Positions 19,934 to 29,513 of a stretch of 46,462 nucleotides of DNA are shown in pieces. Where the stretch lies: positions 1 to 46,462 of the forward strand of contig CAIVKC010000003.1 in NCBI GenBank assembly GCA_903906365.1, read 5' to 3'. Under the pieces are notes generated by a model. It worked only from the letters and a program-made list of their open reading frames with translations. It was not told the origin of the DNA and made no database searches. The DNA comes from an uncultured Bacteroidota bacterium. GTDB taxonomy: Bacteria > Bacteroidota > Bacteroidia > Chitinophagales > Chitinophagaceae. Both the position numbers and the translations under genes were made by a program. Within the stretch, counting starts at the first letter, position 1. The number at the start of each line of letters is the position of its first letter.

Positions 19934-21556
19934 TTACTTGGCTATCCAGATTTTGCCGCTGATCAGGTCGCTTCCGTTTGTTTCTGCATACCAGTTGGTA
20001 TAATTGAAGGTAGGCTCTGATACCGGATACTGGTATCTGTTGTAGCCTCCATAGGTCTGGGTGTATCCCGCTGCATTATTGGGATCTGCCGGCGTCAGTC
20101 CTCCGGTTCTTTTCATCAGGGTCCAGGCATCCCATGGCTGCCGGATCATATCAATCCATTCCTGGGCATAGATTTGCTTGATGGCATGGGTTGCATCGGT
20201 TTCATCGTAGCTTACAATGGGATTATTTTCAAGAGCCTGGATGGTTGCTTGGTCCGGCAGTCCGGTGGGTTTGTTGACTACCCAAACCGGTGAGCTGATG
20301 GCCATTTGTGTCCAGAAATTCAAGGATGCCTCAATGCCTGCATTATATTCTGACTTGGCGGTGGTTGTACTGGCTGCTATACCGCCCATTCCACGGGTAT
20401 AAATCTCGGCTTTGAGAAAATGCACTTCGGCTGCCGACATAAATAATTCGGGTATGGTTTTATCCCTGCTCCAGTAGTAATTGAAATTGGCATATAGGTT
20501 TACTGAGTTGCCGTTCCCGTTTTTATTGGCCCAGTCATTATCCCTGAGGGTATTATAGGGGTCTCCTCCTTCAGCAGGGGTGCCGGTGGTGGGGTTTTGA
20601 GGAAAGGGGTTCCATTCACCAGCATTGTTGGGTTCAAAGAAGATGGTACACCTGGGGTCAAAAATCCCGCTCCCGTCGGTGTTGTTGTTGGATGACATCA
20701 TCTGCCACATGGTTGTTCCCATGCGGAGCCGGCATTCCGTGCCAAAAGTGTAGGCCCTCGCACCCAGGTCCATATTTACAATATTGGAAGGGTAGAGGCC
20801 GATATTGTCCACCGTATAATCGGTGAGGAGTGGTTTGGTAAGTGCATCCGCTATCTGCGGGGTGGCGTCAGCGGGGTCTTTGTCATATATGTTGACGGCA
20901 AGGCGAAGCCGCAGGGAATTGGCGAATTTTATCCATTGAGAAATATTATTCAGCAGGACATAGTCCGCGTTTCCCAGCGAATACTGATGGGGATCGGTAG
21001 CGTTCAGATTGGCGATGGCCCACTCCAGGTCCTTGAGACAGGAAGCATAGATGGCCTGCTGTTTGTCATAGGCAGGCTTATAATTAGCCGTTCCGTATTC
21101 AATAGCCTTGCCTGCGGCAAAATAGGGGATATCCCCGAAGAAATCCGTCACTTTGATGGTCTGGTAGGCCTTCAATATACGGATCATGGCTTTGACATTG
21201 GTATAAATGGTTGTATCGGGGCTTGCCGCTATCAGGTTCATGAAAGCATAATAATTACTCAGGTTATGGTAATAATTGCTCCAGATACTGGTGGAGGCAT
21301 AGGGGAAATCCGGGTGCGCATACACCATTCCCTGCTGTGTAATCGGGTACAGCCAGCCATTATCATCATTCTGGTCTCCGCCTGAAAGCTGCAGGTTACT
21401 TAGAAAGGCAACATAGAGTTGGGGCAGCGTGGCTGTTGGAGATCCGTTCCATGGTTTATTGATGGTATTGAAATTTTTGGTGCAGGAAAAGAAGATCAGG
21501 CTAAAGAAAAGTATCATCACTGCAACCGGCCATTTACATTTTTTATAATTGGTCAT
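19934..21556 (-). CDS. SusD/RagB-like outer-membrane glycan-binding lipoprotein
   Basis: A 540-residue surface lipoprotein. The signal peptide ends in a lipobox (LIFFSC, Cys25), followed by TKNFNTINKPWNGSP. The helical SusD fold is visible in VKAMIRILKAYQTIKVTDFFGDIPY, ADYVLLNNISQWIKFANSLRLRLAVNIYD and, near the end, QIYAQEWIDMIRQPWDAWTLMKRTG. This is the SusD-like type typical of Bacteroidota loci other than starch. It starts 38 bp after the SusC stop and forms the outer-membrane pedal-bin complex with it, capturing oligosaccharides. No Shine-Dalgarno site is seen. The ligand is probably the glycan degraded by the adjacent enzymes. Confidence 0.95.
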   Translation of the reverse strand: MTNYKKCKWPVAVMILFFSLIFFSCTKNFNTINKPWNGSPTATLPQLYVAFLSNLQLSGGDQNDDNGWLYPITQQGMVYAHPDFPYASTSIWSNYYHNLSNYYAFMNLIAASPDTTIYTNVKAMIRILKAYQTIKVTDFFGDIPYFAAGKAIEYGTANYKPAYDKQQAIYASCLKDLEWAIANLNATDPHQYSLGNADYVLLNNISQWIKFANSLRLRLAVNIYDKDPADATPQIADALTKPLLTDYTVDNIGLYPSNIVNMDLGARAYTFGTECRLRMGTTMWQMMSSNNNTDGSGIFDPRCTIFFEPNNAGEWNPFPQNPTTGTPAEGGDPYNTLRDNDWANKNGNGNSVNLYANFNYYWSRDKTIPELFMSAAEVHFLKAEIYTRGMGGIAASTTTAKSEYNAGIEASLNFWTQMAISSPVWVVNKPTGLPDQATIQALENNPIVSYDETDATHAIKQIYAQEWIDMIRQPWDAWTLMKRTGGLTPADPNNAAGYTQTYGGYNRYQYPVSEPTFNYTNWYAETNGSDLISGKIWIAK

Positions 21557-21594
21557 AAAAAGTTTTTATTGTTGTTAAATTGTATTTATCACGA

Positions 21595-24500
21595 TTAAAA
21601 CCCTGCCCTTATGGAAAACCCAAATGAACGGACACTTGGCAGGGCACCGAACTGGATTCCTTGCACATTGGTGGTTCCGCTCACACTTTCCGGATTGATA
21701 TGATCGGGCAGCGTGGTAAATAAATAGAACAGGTCACGACCTATTAGTGAAACAGATAAGTTCTGGAAAATTTTGGTCTTGCTTACCAGGGTTCCAGGCA
21801 GCCTGTAGGTAAGGTTTAGTTCGCGGAGTTTTCCCCAGGAATTGGTAAAAATGCTGTTGGTACGTACAATGGGCACATTATCCCAGGATTGATAGTTTCC
21901 CGCATATTTCCACCAGGAGTTGACAACCGCTGTATTTGTCTTTCCGTCCGGAGTGACGCCAGGAAGTATGACCCCCACATTGCCGGTTGACCCATCCGGG
22001 AAGGTGAACGGTAAGCCGTGGCCGTCCCGCTCCCTGACCGTCTCAGGCGCTTCACCCTGACCCATTATGGTGGCATAGTCTCCAGACCAGATTTGCCCGC
22101 CAATCTTAAAGTCAGTAAGTATGTACAGGCTCAGGCTTTTGTACGTGAAGGTATTTGATATACCTCCTGTAATTTTGGGAGTCGCGTTGCCGATTTTTAC
22201 AAAACCGGGTGAGGTGGCATATTGAGACCCGATGACCTGGCCGTTTCCTGTATTTACCGTGCCATCTGCGTAAAGGAGGTTTACTACCCGTTGACCGTTC
22301 TTATAGAGGTAATCGTACCCGTAAATGGAGCCATAATCATCCCCGACACGGGCATTCATATTCACCCCGTCACCGCCTGAGCCGCTGCCGTCACCGGCAA
22401 ACCAGCTACCCAGGGGCAACTGATCAATGCCGGGTGCCAGAGAGACCACTTTATTGCGGTTGTGAGCCCCGTTAACCGCTATATCCCATGTGAAATTCTT
22501 TTTGCTGATCACTTTGGCAGACAGGATGAATTCAATTCCCCTGTTTCTCAGGGCGCCCGTATTAATGGTAAGCTGGTCTGCGCCAGAGGAAGTGGCGATG
22601 GCAACTGGCAGGATCTGCCTGTATGAATAAATATCGTAATAAGTGAAATTAAGATTCACCCTGTTATTGAAGAAGCCGAGGTCGGTTCCGGCTTCAAAGG
22701 ACCTGGATTGCTGTGGCTGGATGGAAAGGGAAGGAAGGGTCCCCGGAACGGCCAGTCCGGTCGTGAATCCGCCATTGGACACAGGACTGTAACTAAAGAC
22801 CGTTTGGTAAGGCACATATCCGTTGGCACTTGATGCTGCGGCCAGGCGCAGTTTACCGTAACTAAGCCAGTCTTTTATTCCATTGAGCTTCAATGCATCT
22901 GTAAATACGAAACTCAGGCTTGCCGAAGGATAGAAGAAGGACAATTTGGAGGCAGGCAGTGTGCTCGACCAGTCGTTTCTTCCGCTGAGTTCCAGGAACA
23001 GGTATCTTCTGAAAGAAAGGTTTACAATACCATACACACTGTTGAGTTCACTTTCTGACCTGTTTTCCGAAGGTATGGGGAAGGGGTTGGTGCCTGCGTA
23101 ATTGGTAATGTTGTAGGTAAAGGGATAATTGAAAGGACCGGGATTTTGTGCGGCAAGATCATAGAGTTTGTAATGATAGTAACTGGCTCCCACGGCCACA
23201 CTGGCATCAAAATCCTTCAAAACATCTTCCTTGTGTGCCGTCAGGATCCCATCTATATTCTGGGTGGAAACCGTGGAAAGGTCATTAGAATAGAATCCTT
23301 TCACGCCCTGAGGGTCATAAGGCTTGGCCTTTGTTTCAAACTGGTTGGTCAGGTAATCTTCCCCCACATGCCCGGTTGCATTAAGCCAGGGCAGGATTTC
23401 GGCGGTCAGCTTAATGGATCCAAGCAGCTGGTTATGGGTGAAGGTGGTGTTGTTATTGAGGGTATTCCACCAATAGTTTCCTACACTGGAACTCGGATAA
23501 GGGCTGTTGTCAGAAACCAGTTGTTTGTTGAAAGATCCATCCGGATTATAGGTAAGACCTCTTTCAATGGCTTTGTAATCGGCCGGTAAATGATAGGTGG
23601 TGATGTATCCGACACCGCTGGTTGGCAGGGGTGAATTGCTGGTGCTGTTCTCAGCGAGGATATTGGTTGCATTCAGCCTGTTTATATTGGTATAACTGGC
23701 CGTTACTTCAGCCTTGACTTTCTTGCTGATATTGATGGAGGAACCTACATTGAATACATTCTGTGTATAGTTGCTGTTGTAGGTAATGGCTTCATTGGAG
23801 GTCCGGGAATAGGAGGCACGCAGGGTACCCACATCACCACCGCCGGAAAAGGATACGTTATGGGTAGTGGTGTTGCCCGTTTTATAGAAGCTTTTGAAAA
23901 TATTGGGATTGGCATCGTAGGGGCGGGTTTTTCCGTCCCACCATACCAATGGCTGGCCAAGCATTTTTGGACCCCATGAGGCGCCGTCACCGGGAAATCC
24001 GATGATATTGTAAAAGGGAATGGAAGTGCCGGGAAGATTCTGGTGGGCCCCGTACTGGTCCCCTTCATTAAACTCCCTGTCATTGTTATTGGCATCCTTG
24101 TTGAAAGCGGGATTTGCCGAATAAAGGGTTTCTGTCATGCCGCTTCCGTATTCATGCTGCATTTGCATATACCGGTAGGGATCGTTCCAGCGCTGGGAAA
24201 AATTATAGCTCAGTCCGAGTCCTTTTTCCTTGCTGCCCTTCTTGGTGGTGATCAAAATGACCCCGTTTGCACCCCTTGCGCCATATAAGGCTGCAGCGGT
24301 TGGCCCCTTCAGGACATTCACGCTTTCCACATTATCGGCATTGACGGTATTTAGGAAGGATCCGTAATCGGAACTCTGGCCCTGGCTTACATCCCTTGAA
24401 TTATTCTGGTTCAGCAATACGCTGTTGGAGAGATTTTGCCCGCCGGGCAGCATGGGTTCATTATCAACGGTCACCCCGTCCACCACAATCAAAGGCTGGT

Positions 24501-25383
24501 TGTTGCCAAACAGGCTGTTATTTCCGCGGATGACTATCCGGCTGGAACTTCCTTCTACCCCATTGGGAATGGTTACATTGAGCCCCGCAGCTTTGCCAAT
24601 GAGTCCATTGGCAATATTGGGCGGATCCGCCTTCAGTACATCGGATCCCGATATTTTCTGGTTGGAATAACCCAGTGACCTGGCCTCCCGCTTGATCCCC
24701 AGCGCCGTTACAACTACTTCGCCCATGGCATTGTCTGCTCTGGACAGGGTTACGTTTATGACCGCGGATGCACCCACCTTGACCTTGGAAACGGTATATC
24801 CGACAGAGGAAAAAACCAGTATATCCCCTTCATTGGCCTGGATCTGGAAATGCCCCTTTTCGTCGGTGGTGGTTCCCTTGGTGGATCCGGCGATCGTGAT
24901 ACTGACCCCTTGCAACGGGGAGCCGTCGGCCGATACCACGGTCCCGGTTACACCCTTGAAAAGAACGTCCCTCAGATTGGAGGGGCTGTCCTGGTTATCG
25001 GCTGTTTTCTTCAGAATAATCTGTTTACCAATTACTTCAAAAGAAATATTGAATGGGCTGAACAACCTGTTCAATACGTCTCCGAGTCTTTCTTCATTGG
25101 CTACCACACTGATTTTCTTCCTGGAAGGAAGAATATTGTTGCTGTAGGTAAATCCAACTTCGGCCGAAGCGGCAATGGTCTTAAGAACCATTTTCATCTC
25201 CCTGGCCGGCAGATTAAGCGACACTCTTTTATCTAATATTTCCTGCCCGTCTACATGGTTGGCGAACGAATAGCTTATAAAGCTGATTGTGAGGAAAATG
25301 TGAAGCAGTGTGACTTTCATAATGAATAAGACAGCATGTTTAGGTTTTCCGTTTTTGTTCATAACTTTAAGCGGTTTTGTCAT
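21595..25383 (-). CDS. SusC/RagA-type TonB-dependent transporter with N-terminal STN domain
   Basis: A 1262-residue outer-membrane transporter. After the signal segment (FIMKVTLLHIFLTISFISYSFA) comes an STN domain at about 50-125 (VSLNLPAREMKMVLKTIA, IISFEV-like end). Next is a carboxypeptidase-regulatory-like fold (GVTGTVVSADGSPLQGVSIT) and the plug (IVIRGNNSLFGNNQPLIVVDG, ARGANGVILITTKKG). A 22-strand barrel fills the rest and ends in SFGFSIRAGF. The STN domain is the part that contacts an anti-sigma factor, so this transporter should also act as a signal transducer to the FecR protein encoded upstream. ATGs at 25383 and 25362 are both possible starts. It pairs with the SusD gene 38 bp downstream. 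Confidence 0.96.
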   Translation of the reverse strand: MTKPLKVMNKNGKPKHAVLFIMKVTLLHIFLTISFISYSFANHVDGQEILDKRVSLNLPAREMKMVLKTIAASAEVGFTYSNNILPSRKKISVVANEERLGDVLNRLFSPFNISFEVIGKQIILKKTADNQDSPSNLRDVLFKGVTGTVVSADGSPLQGVSITIAGSTKGTTTDEKGHFQIQANEGDILVFSSVGYTVSKVKVGASAVINVTLSRADNAMGEVVVTALGIKREARSLGYSNQKISGSDVLKADPPNIANGLIGKAAGLNVTIPNGVEGSSSRIVIRGNNSLFGNNQPLIVVDGVTVDNEPMLPGGQNLSNSVLLNQNNSRDVSQGQSSDYGSFLNTVNADNVESVNVLKGPTAAALYGARGANGVILITTKKGSKEKGLGLSYNFSQRWNDPYRYMQMQHEYGSGMTETLYSANPAFNKDANNNDREFNEGDQYGAHQNLPGTSIPFYNIIGFPGDGASWGPKMLGQPLVWWDGKTRPYDANPNIFKSFYKTGNTTTHNVSFSGGGDVGTLRASYSRTSNEAITYNSNYTQNVFNVGSSINISKKVKAEVTASYTNINRLNATNILAENSTSNSPLPTSGVGYITTYHLPADYKAIERGLTYNPDGSFNKQLVSDNSPYPSSSVGNYWWNTLNNNTTFTHNQLLGSIKLTAEILPWLNATGHVGEDYLTNQFETKAKPYDPQGVKGFYSNDLSTVSTQNIDGILTAHKEDVLKDFDASVAVGASYYHYKLYDLAAQNPGPFNYPFTYNITNYAGTNPFPIPSENRSESELNSVYGIVNLSFRRYLFLELSGRNDWSSTLPASKLSFFYPSASLSFVFTDALKLNGIKDWLSYGKLRLAAASSANGYVPYQTVFSYSPVSNGGFTTGLAVPGTLPSLSIQPQQSRSFEAGTDLGFFNNRVNLNFTYYDIYSYRQILPVAIATSSGADQLTINTGALRNRGIEFILSAKVISKKNFTWDIAVNGAHNRNKVVSLAPGIDQLPLGSWFAGDGSGSGGDGVNMNARVGDDYGSIYGYDYLYKNGQRVVNLLYADGTVNTGNGQVIGSQYATSPGFVKIGNATPKITGGISNTFTYKSLSLYILTDFKIGGQIWSGDYATIMGQGEAPETVRERDGHGLPFTFPDGSTGNVGVILPGVTPDGKTNTAVVNSWWKYAGNYQSWDNVPIVRTNSIFTNSWGKLRELNLTYRLPGTLVSKTKIFQNLSVSLIGRDLFYLFTTLPDHINPESVSGTTNVQGIQFGALPSVRSFGFSIRAGF

Positions 25384-25454
25384 TAATTAAAATGAGTGGC
25401 AAAATGAATCCTTTAAGGGCATTTACTAATTGACTCAAGAAGGGTGATTTAAGA

Positions 25455-25489
25455 AGTGGTGGTGTTCCCGCACTACCACTCTTTTTTTT
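25455..25489 (+). terminator. Strong hairpin with T-run, antisense to the susC leader
   Basis: A 10-bp stem (AGTGGTGGTG with CACTACCACT, one G-U pair) and a 6-nt TTCCCG loop, followed on the plus strand by CTTTTTTTT. This is a canonical intrinsic terminator for plus-strand transcription, yet no plus-strand gene ends here. It lies between FecR and SusC, both on the minus strand. On the minus strand the T-run would precede the stem, so it should not terminate efficiently there. It may end an antisense RNA that begins inside the susC 5' region. Confidence 0.65.
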
Positions 25490-25544
25490 AGTCTATTTAA
25501 TTCATAATTATTTTGTTTAATGTTATTTTATAGAGCACCGGCTT

Positions 25545-26636
25545 TTACCGGCAACCATTTCCTTCGATATATACCTGGTTATTTTCAATACGGTAGGTAG
25601 AACCGATTGCTTCACAGATAATTTTTAACTTCTCTTCAAAAACCTCATCTGTCAGGGAGGTCGTTACCACGCAACGTGAAAACAGCGGTTCATTGTAGTT
25701 AATCCGTATTCCATAGGCCTCCTGGAGGGTGGCAAAAATTTTGGCAACGGGCATCTCCTCAAAATTGAATGCGATATCGTGCCCCAGCGGCTTAACATTT
25801 ATCTGAATTTTCGCAGAGTCCAGTTCTGACTTAACAATGCTTTGGGTTTGTGCGCTATAGAGGATACGCTGGTTAGGCGTAAGGATGTATTCGGCGCGTC
25901 CGGGATTGGTCTTTTTATAAACCGATACCCTTCCTGTCTTCACAATGACAGTAATATTCCCATTATGCTTGTTGGTGGTGACGTTGAAGCTCGTGCCAAG
26001 AACCCGCAGGACGATATCATGGGCGAAAACATAGAAGGGTCTTTTGGCATCCTTGGCCACTTCAAAAAAACCATCCCCTTCCAGGAAAACCTCTCTTTTA
26101 TCTTTTTGCAGGAAAACAGTGTGTTTTATGGACGAACCAGGCTGGAGGGTTACTTTGGTTCCATCCACCAGGTATACCACCTGGTTTTGGGCTGTTCCAT
26201 TGGTATGTTTGAGGACATTGTTTTCAAGCACGGCTGCCACCGACTGTGGTGTGGGGCTTTTGGACAGGAGATTTTTTTTGCCGACCAGGTAATAGGCTGC
26301 GGTAACCAGCAACAACAGTGCGGCCATGGAAGCAGCGGCTTTCAGGAAAATTCTCCCGGAATACCAGGGGATCAGCACGCTCTGTGGTTCCTGGCCTGTA
26401 CCGGCCAAAATGCCCTGCCAGATATCCGCTGCCAGTTTTTCAGTATGGGGCGGTCTTTGTGCATCCTTCAATTGCAGGGCTATCTGCCTGGCTTTTTGCA
26501 GGTTCTCTGCCTGGTCGGGATTTTCAACCAGCCATCCTTCCCAATAAGCCATGCTTTGGTCGTCGGGATGATAGACCCAGGCCATAAACAGGTCGTTTGA
26601 GAAAAATGACAGTATTTGGTCATCAAATTGCTCCAA
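25545..26636 (-). CDS. FecR-family anti-sigma factor
   Basis: A 363-residue inner-membrane regulator. The cytoplasmic N-terminal part (about 1-95) holds the anti-sigma region with MAYWEGWLVENPDQAENLQKAR. A single transmembrane helix at about 97-119 (FLKAAASMAALLLLVTAAYYLVG) follows. The periplasmic FecR domain has VYLVDGTKVTLQPGSSIKH, REVFLEGDGFFEVAKDAKRPFYV and VLGTSFNVT. The C-terminal DUF4974-like domain (IAFNFEEMPVAKIFATLQEAYGI) binds the STN domain of the transporter. It lies between the sigma factor and SusC, the classic three-part signalling order. It should hold the sigma factor inactive until SusC senses glycan. Confidence 0.95.
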   Translation of the reverse strand: MEQFDDQILSFFSNDLFMAWVYHPDDQSMAYWEGWLVENPDQAENLQKARQIALQLKDAQRPPHTEKLAADIWQGILAGTGQEPQSVLIPWYSGRIFLKAAASMAALLLLVTAAYYLVGKKNLLSKSPTPQSVAAVLENNVLKHTNGTAQNQVVYLVDGTKVTLQPGSSIKHTVFLQKDKREVFLEGDGFFEVAKDAKRPFYVFAHDIVLRVLGTSFNVTTNKHNGNITVIVKTGRVSVYKKTNPGRAEYILTPNQRILYSAQTQSIVKSELDSAKIQINVKPLGHDIAFNFEEMPVAKIFATLQEAYGIRINYNEPLFSRCVVTTSLTDEVFEEKLKIICEAIGSTYRIENNQVYIEGNGCR

Positions 26637-26743
26637 AATAGATAGTTAGGTATTAAAGAATCGGTTTCAGGAACCTCTTATATAGGAGTTAAGTGTAGCC
26701 GGACCGGCTTTTATACTCAAAAAAAGGAAAAAATATTTTTTAC

Positions 26744-27349
26744 TCAGAAAAAAAGGAAAAAGGCTGCTGCCAGCGAGGATATAAGAGCAGGCGCTTTCAG
26801 GTTGTTCTTTATTCTGCTGAGCGCGCTGTGCATCAGGTTGCTTACAGACTGGTAATTGAGATTCATCAGATCGGCAATCTGTTCATTGGACAAGCCCTGA
26901 TAGAACCGCAGCTGTATTACCTCAGACTGCCTTTTGGAAAGTGACTTCATGGCCCTTCGAAGCAGGTACACCTTTGACTCCTGGATTTCTTTGTCTATGA
27001 TGGCCATTTCAACGGGAAGATCAAAACGGCTGGGATTGATTTCCGAACGAATGAGGTTAACCGGGTTTTGCTGGTTTCTTTTCTTTTCTGTTCTAATGAG
27101 TTTGTATCGTAGGGCTTTGAGCAGGTAAAATTTGACAGAACAGGGGCGGGAGAGCTGACTGCGGCTGTTCCACAATTCAATGAAGAGGTCCTGGATGCTG
27201 TCTTTGAGCAGGTCCGGGTCGCTGCAAACCCTTCTGCCATAAGAGATCAGGTCGGAGATGTAAATCTGATAGAGGCTGGCAAATGCATCTTTATCGCCAT
27301 TTTTAAATTGCGACCAAAGTGTATAAACGGCAACTTCTTCTCTTCCCAT
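26744..27349 (-). CDS. ECF-type RNA polymerase sigma factor
   Basis: A 201-residue sigma factor of the Bacteroidota FecI-like kind. Region 2 is at about 8-80 (YTLWSQFKNGDKDAFASLYQ, LLKDSIQDLFIELWNSR). Region 4 is at about 130-190 (LSKRQSEVIQLRFYQGLSNEQIADLMNLNYQSVSNLMHSALSRI). It starts at ATG 27349 and heads the minus-strand transcript sigma-FecR-SusC-SusD. The 198-bp gap to the divergent GH35 gene must carry both promoters. By analogy it drives the SusCD operon and probably the divergent hydrolase genes when FecR releases it. The last residues (ALISSLAAAFFLFF) are unusually hydrophobic for a sigma factor. Confidence 0.94.
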   Translation of the reverse strand: MGREEVAVYTLWSQFKNGDKDAFASLYQIYISDLISYGRRVCSDPDLLKDSIQDLFIELWNSRSQLSRPCSVKFYLLKALRYKLIRTEKKRNQQNPVNLIRSEINPSRFDLPVEMAIIDKEIQESKVYLLRRAMKSLSKRQSEVIQLRFYQGLSNEQIADLMNLNYQSVSNLMHSALSRIKNNLKAPALISSLAAAFFLFF

Positions 27350-27547
27350 AGCAGTTCAAAGCAACGTTTTTGGTAGTGCAGTCAGGTCTTAACAGGAATC
27401 AAGTTAGCGAAAAAATGATTATATAACCGACCTCTTAACAAAAAAGATGTAAACGGCCCAATGAATCCGGCCCGGCGATGGCGCAAACGATTGCCTATTA
27501 TTTTCCAGTTTACTCTTTATTATGCCATCTCTGATTATTTTTAGCCC

Positions 27548-29371
27548 ATGAAGCATGCAAAATGGGTTGTATCCCTATTGTTATTTGCGGCGGTATTCCT
27601 AATCACCCGTCAAGGGACCTATGCCCAGACAAGACACAGCTTTTCCTTCCGGAAATCCGAATTTCTGCTGGACGGGAAACCTTTCCAGATAATCAGCGGT
27701 GAAATGCATCCTGCGCGGATACCCAGGCAATACTGGCGCCACAGGATACAAATGGCCAAAGCAATGGGGTGTAATACGATAGCAGTCTATGTGTTCTGGA
27801 ATTACCATGAATCAGCCCCCGGCAAATTTGATTTCAAAACCGAAAACCGGGATATCGGGGAATTCATCCGAATCTGTCAGCAGGAGGGTATGTGGGTATT
27901 GTTACGGCCTGGGCCCTATGTTTGTGCTGAATGGGATTTCGGTGGCCTTCCGCCCTATCTGTTAAAGATACCCGGAATAAAACTGCGCTGCATGGACAGT
28001 AATTACATGGCAGCAGTTGGTCGTTATGTGAATCGTCTTTCCCGTGAAGTGGAATCCCTGCAATGCAGCAGGGGCGGCCCCATTTTAATGGTTCAAGTTG
28101 AAAACGAATATGGCAGTTTCGGAAACGACCGCAAATACATGGCGGCTTTGAGGGAAATCTGGCGGCAAAATGGGATTCAGGGTCCGTTTTATACCGCTGA
28201 TGGCCCGACAGAATATATGCTGGAAGCAGGAAGCCTGGACAGTGCTGCCATTGGCCTGGACAGCGGTGGAAGTGAGGAAGATTTTCAGCAGGCCAATAAA
28301 AAAAATCCGGACGTGCCATCCTTCAGCAGTGAAACCTATCCTGGCTGGTTGACCCACTGGAAGGAAAAATGGGCCAGGACTGATACCTCAGACATCAAAA
28401 AGGAACTTACCTATTTATTGGAGCATAAAAAATCCTTTAACCTGTATGTGGTTCACGGTGGTACCAATTTCGGCTTTACCGCCGGTGCAAACGCCTTTTC
28501 ACCCACCCAGTTTCAACCAGACCTGACCAGTTACGATTATGACGCACCCGTGGATGAGCAGGGGAGGCCAACTCCAAAATACTTCGCCATCCGTAATCTG
28601 CTGTCCAAATATGTGTCCTGGAAAATCCCGGATATTCCCAAACCGGTTTCCATCCTGGAGGTTCCTGCTTTTGAGGCAGTGCCCTTTTCCAGCATCTGGA
28701 CCAACCTGCCTGCACCCATACAAAGTGCACAGCCCAGACCCATGGAGGATTTTGATCAGGGCAGCGGATTGATACTGTATAAAACAACACTGATTGGCCA
28801 TAAAAGCGGAAAACTTACCATCACCGAACCACATGATTTTGCCATGGTTTTTCTCAATGGAAAGCTGGTGGATACCGTCTATCGTGATGGGGGAAAATGG
28901 ACCATTGACTTGCCCTCCACAGGGGTTGCCAATCCGGTACTTGAAATCCTCGTCGAGTCCATGGGCCATATCAATTTCGCACAATACATGACCGACCGCA
29001 AGGGAATAACAGAAAGGGTAACACTCAACGGTATGACCCTGATGGACTGGCAGATTTATTGCCTGCCGATGGACCCGGCTTATATTGGTTCATTACCGGC
29101 AGACAGACCCATCCCTCCCAAACAGGGCGTTTTCTTCAGGGGAAGTTTTGTATGGCATGAAAACGGGGATACCTATTTGGATTTGGGAAATTTTCAAAAA
29201 GGAATGGTCTGGGTAAACGGGCATAACCTGGGCAGATACTGGAATACCGGTCCCCAGTTCCGCCTGTATTGCCCTGCCGGCTGGCTGAAAAGCGGAAATA
29301 ATGAAGTTGTCATCTTTGATTTCCATCAACAAAAAGAGGCATCCCTGAAGGGGGTAAAGAACCTGGAGTAG
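27548..29371 (+). CDS. Glycoside hydrolase family 35 beta-galactosidase
   Basis: A 607-residue secreted exo-beta-galactosidase. The signal peptide (KWVVSLLLFAAVFLITRQGTYAQ) precedes a GH35 barrel with FQIISGEMHPARIPRQYWRHR, NTIAVYVFWNYHE and LLRPGPYVCAEWDFGGLP. The acid/base is Glu187 in QVENEYGS and the nucleophile Glu262 in SSETYPGWLTHW. VVHGGTNFGFTAGAN matches the family as well. The C-terminal beta domains include VWVNGHNLGRYWNTGPQ, a jelly-roll signature. The length is normal. It is the first gene of the divergent arm of the locus and is followed by a terminator. Expected role: removing terminal beta-galactose from the target glycan. Confidence 0.95.
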   Translation: MKHAKWVVSLLLFAAVFLITRQGTYAQTRHSFSFRKSEFLLDGKPFQIISGEMHPARIPRQYWRHRIQMAKAMGCNTIAVYVFWNYHESAPGKFDFKTENRDIGEFIRICQQEGMWVLLRPGPYVCAEWDFGGLPPYLLKIPGIKLRCMDSNYMAAVGRYVNRLSREVESLQCSRGGPILMVQVENEYGSFGNDRKYMAALREIWRQNGIQGPFYTADGPTEYMLEAGSLDSAAIGLDSGGSEEDFQQANKKNPDVPSFSSETYPGWLTHWKEKWARTDTSDIKKELTYLLEHKKSFNLYVVHGGTNFGFTAGANAFSPTQFQPDLTSYDYDAPVDEQGRPTPKYFAIRNLLSKYVSWKIPDIPKPVSILEVPAFEAVPFSSIWTNLPAPIQSAQPRPMEDFDQGSGLILYKTTLIGHKSGKLTITEPHDFAMVFLNGKLVDTVYRDGGKWTIDLPSTGVANPVLEILVESMGHINFAQYMTDRKGITERVTLNGMTLMDWQIYCLPMDPAYIGSLPADRPIPPKQGVFFRGSFVWHENGDTYLDLGNFQKGMVWVNGHNLGRYWNTGPQFRLYCPAGWLKSGNNEVVIFDFHQQKEASLKGVKNLE

Positions 29372-29407
29372 GGGCAGCCCGGAAAACTGTCCGGCAAAAT
29401 AAAGAAG

Positions 29408-29430
29408 GCCCGGTTTTCGGGCATTTTTTA
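29408..29430 (+). terminator. Terminator after the GH35 gene
   Basis: GCCCG-GTTTT-CGGGC stem-loop followed by ATTTTTTA, 36 bp past the GH35 stop and before the fucosidase. The stem is short (5 bp), so it may only partly stop transcription and allow read-through into the fucosidase. Confidence 0.55.
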
Positions 29431-29513
29431 TCCGTCCTATATTCAAAGCCCGCCGGGAGCCACCCGACCTTCGGGTAATGGCACTGAGGCAAGTAATAAA
29501 CCAACCAACTGAT

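Noticed and set aside
25842-26600. 252-codon plus-strand frame
   Set aside because: Opposite the FecR gene, whose motifs and position are certain.
27350-27547. Promoters in the gap between the sigma and GH35 genes
   Set aside because: Promoters must be here, but I could not find a TAnnTTTG box with good spacing on either strand. They may be read by the ECF sigma factor, whose consensus I do not know.
29462-29476. Small hairpin ACCCGA-CCT-TCGGGT before the fucosidase
   Set aside because: Only 6 bp, with no T-run or motif beyond it. Probably chance.
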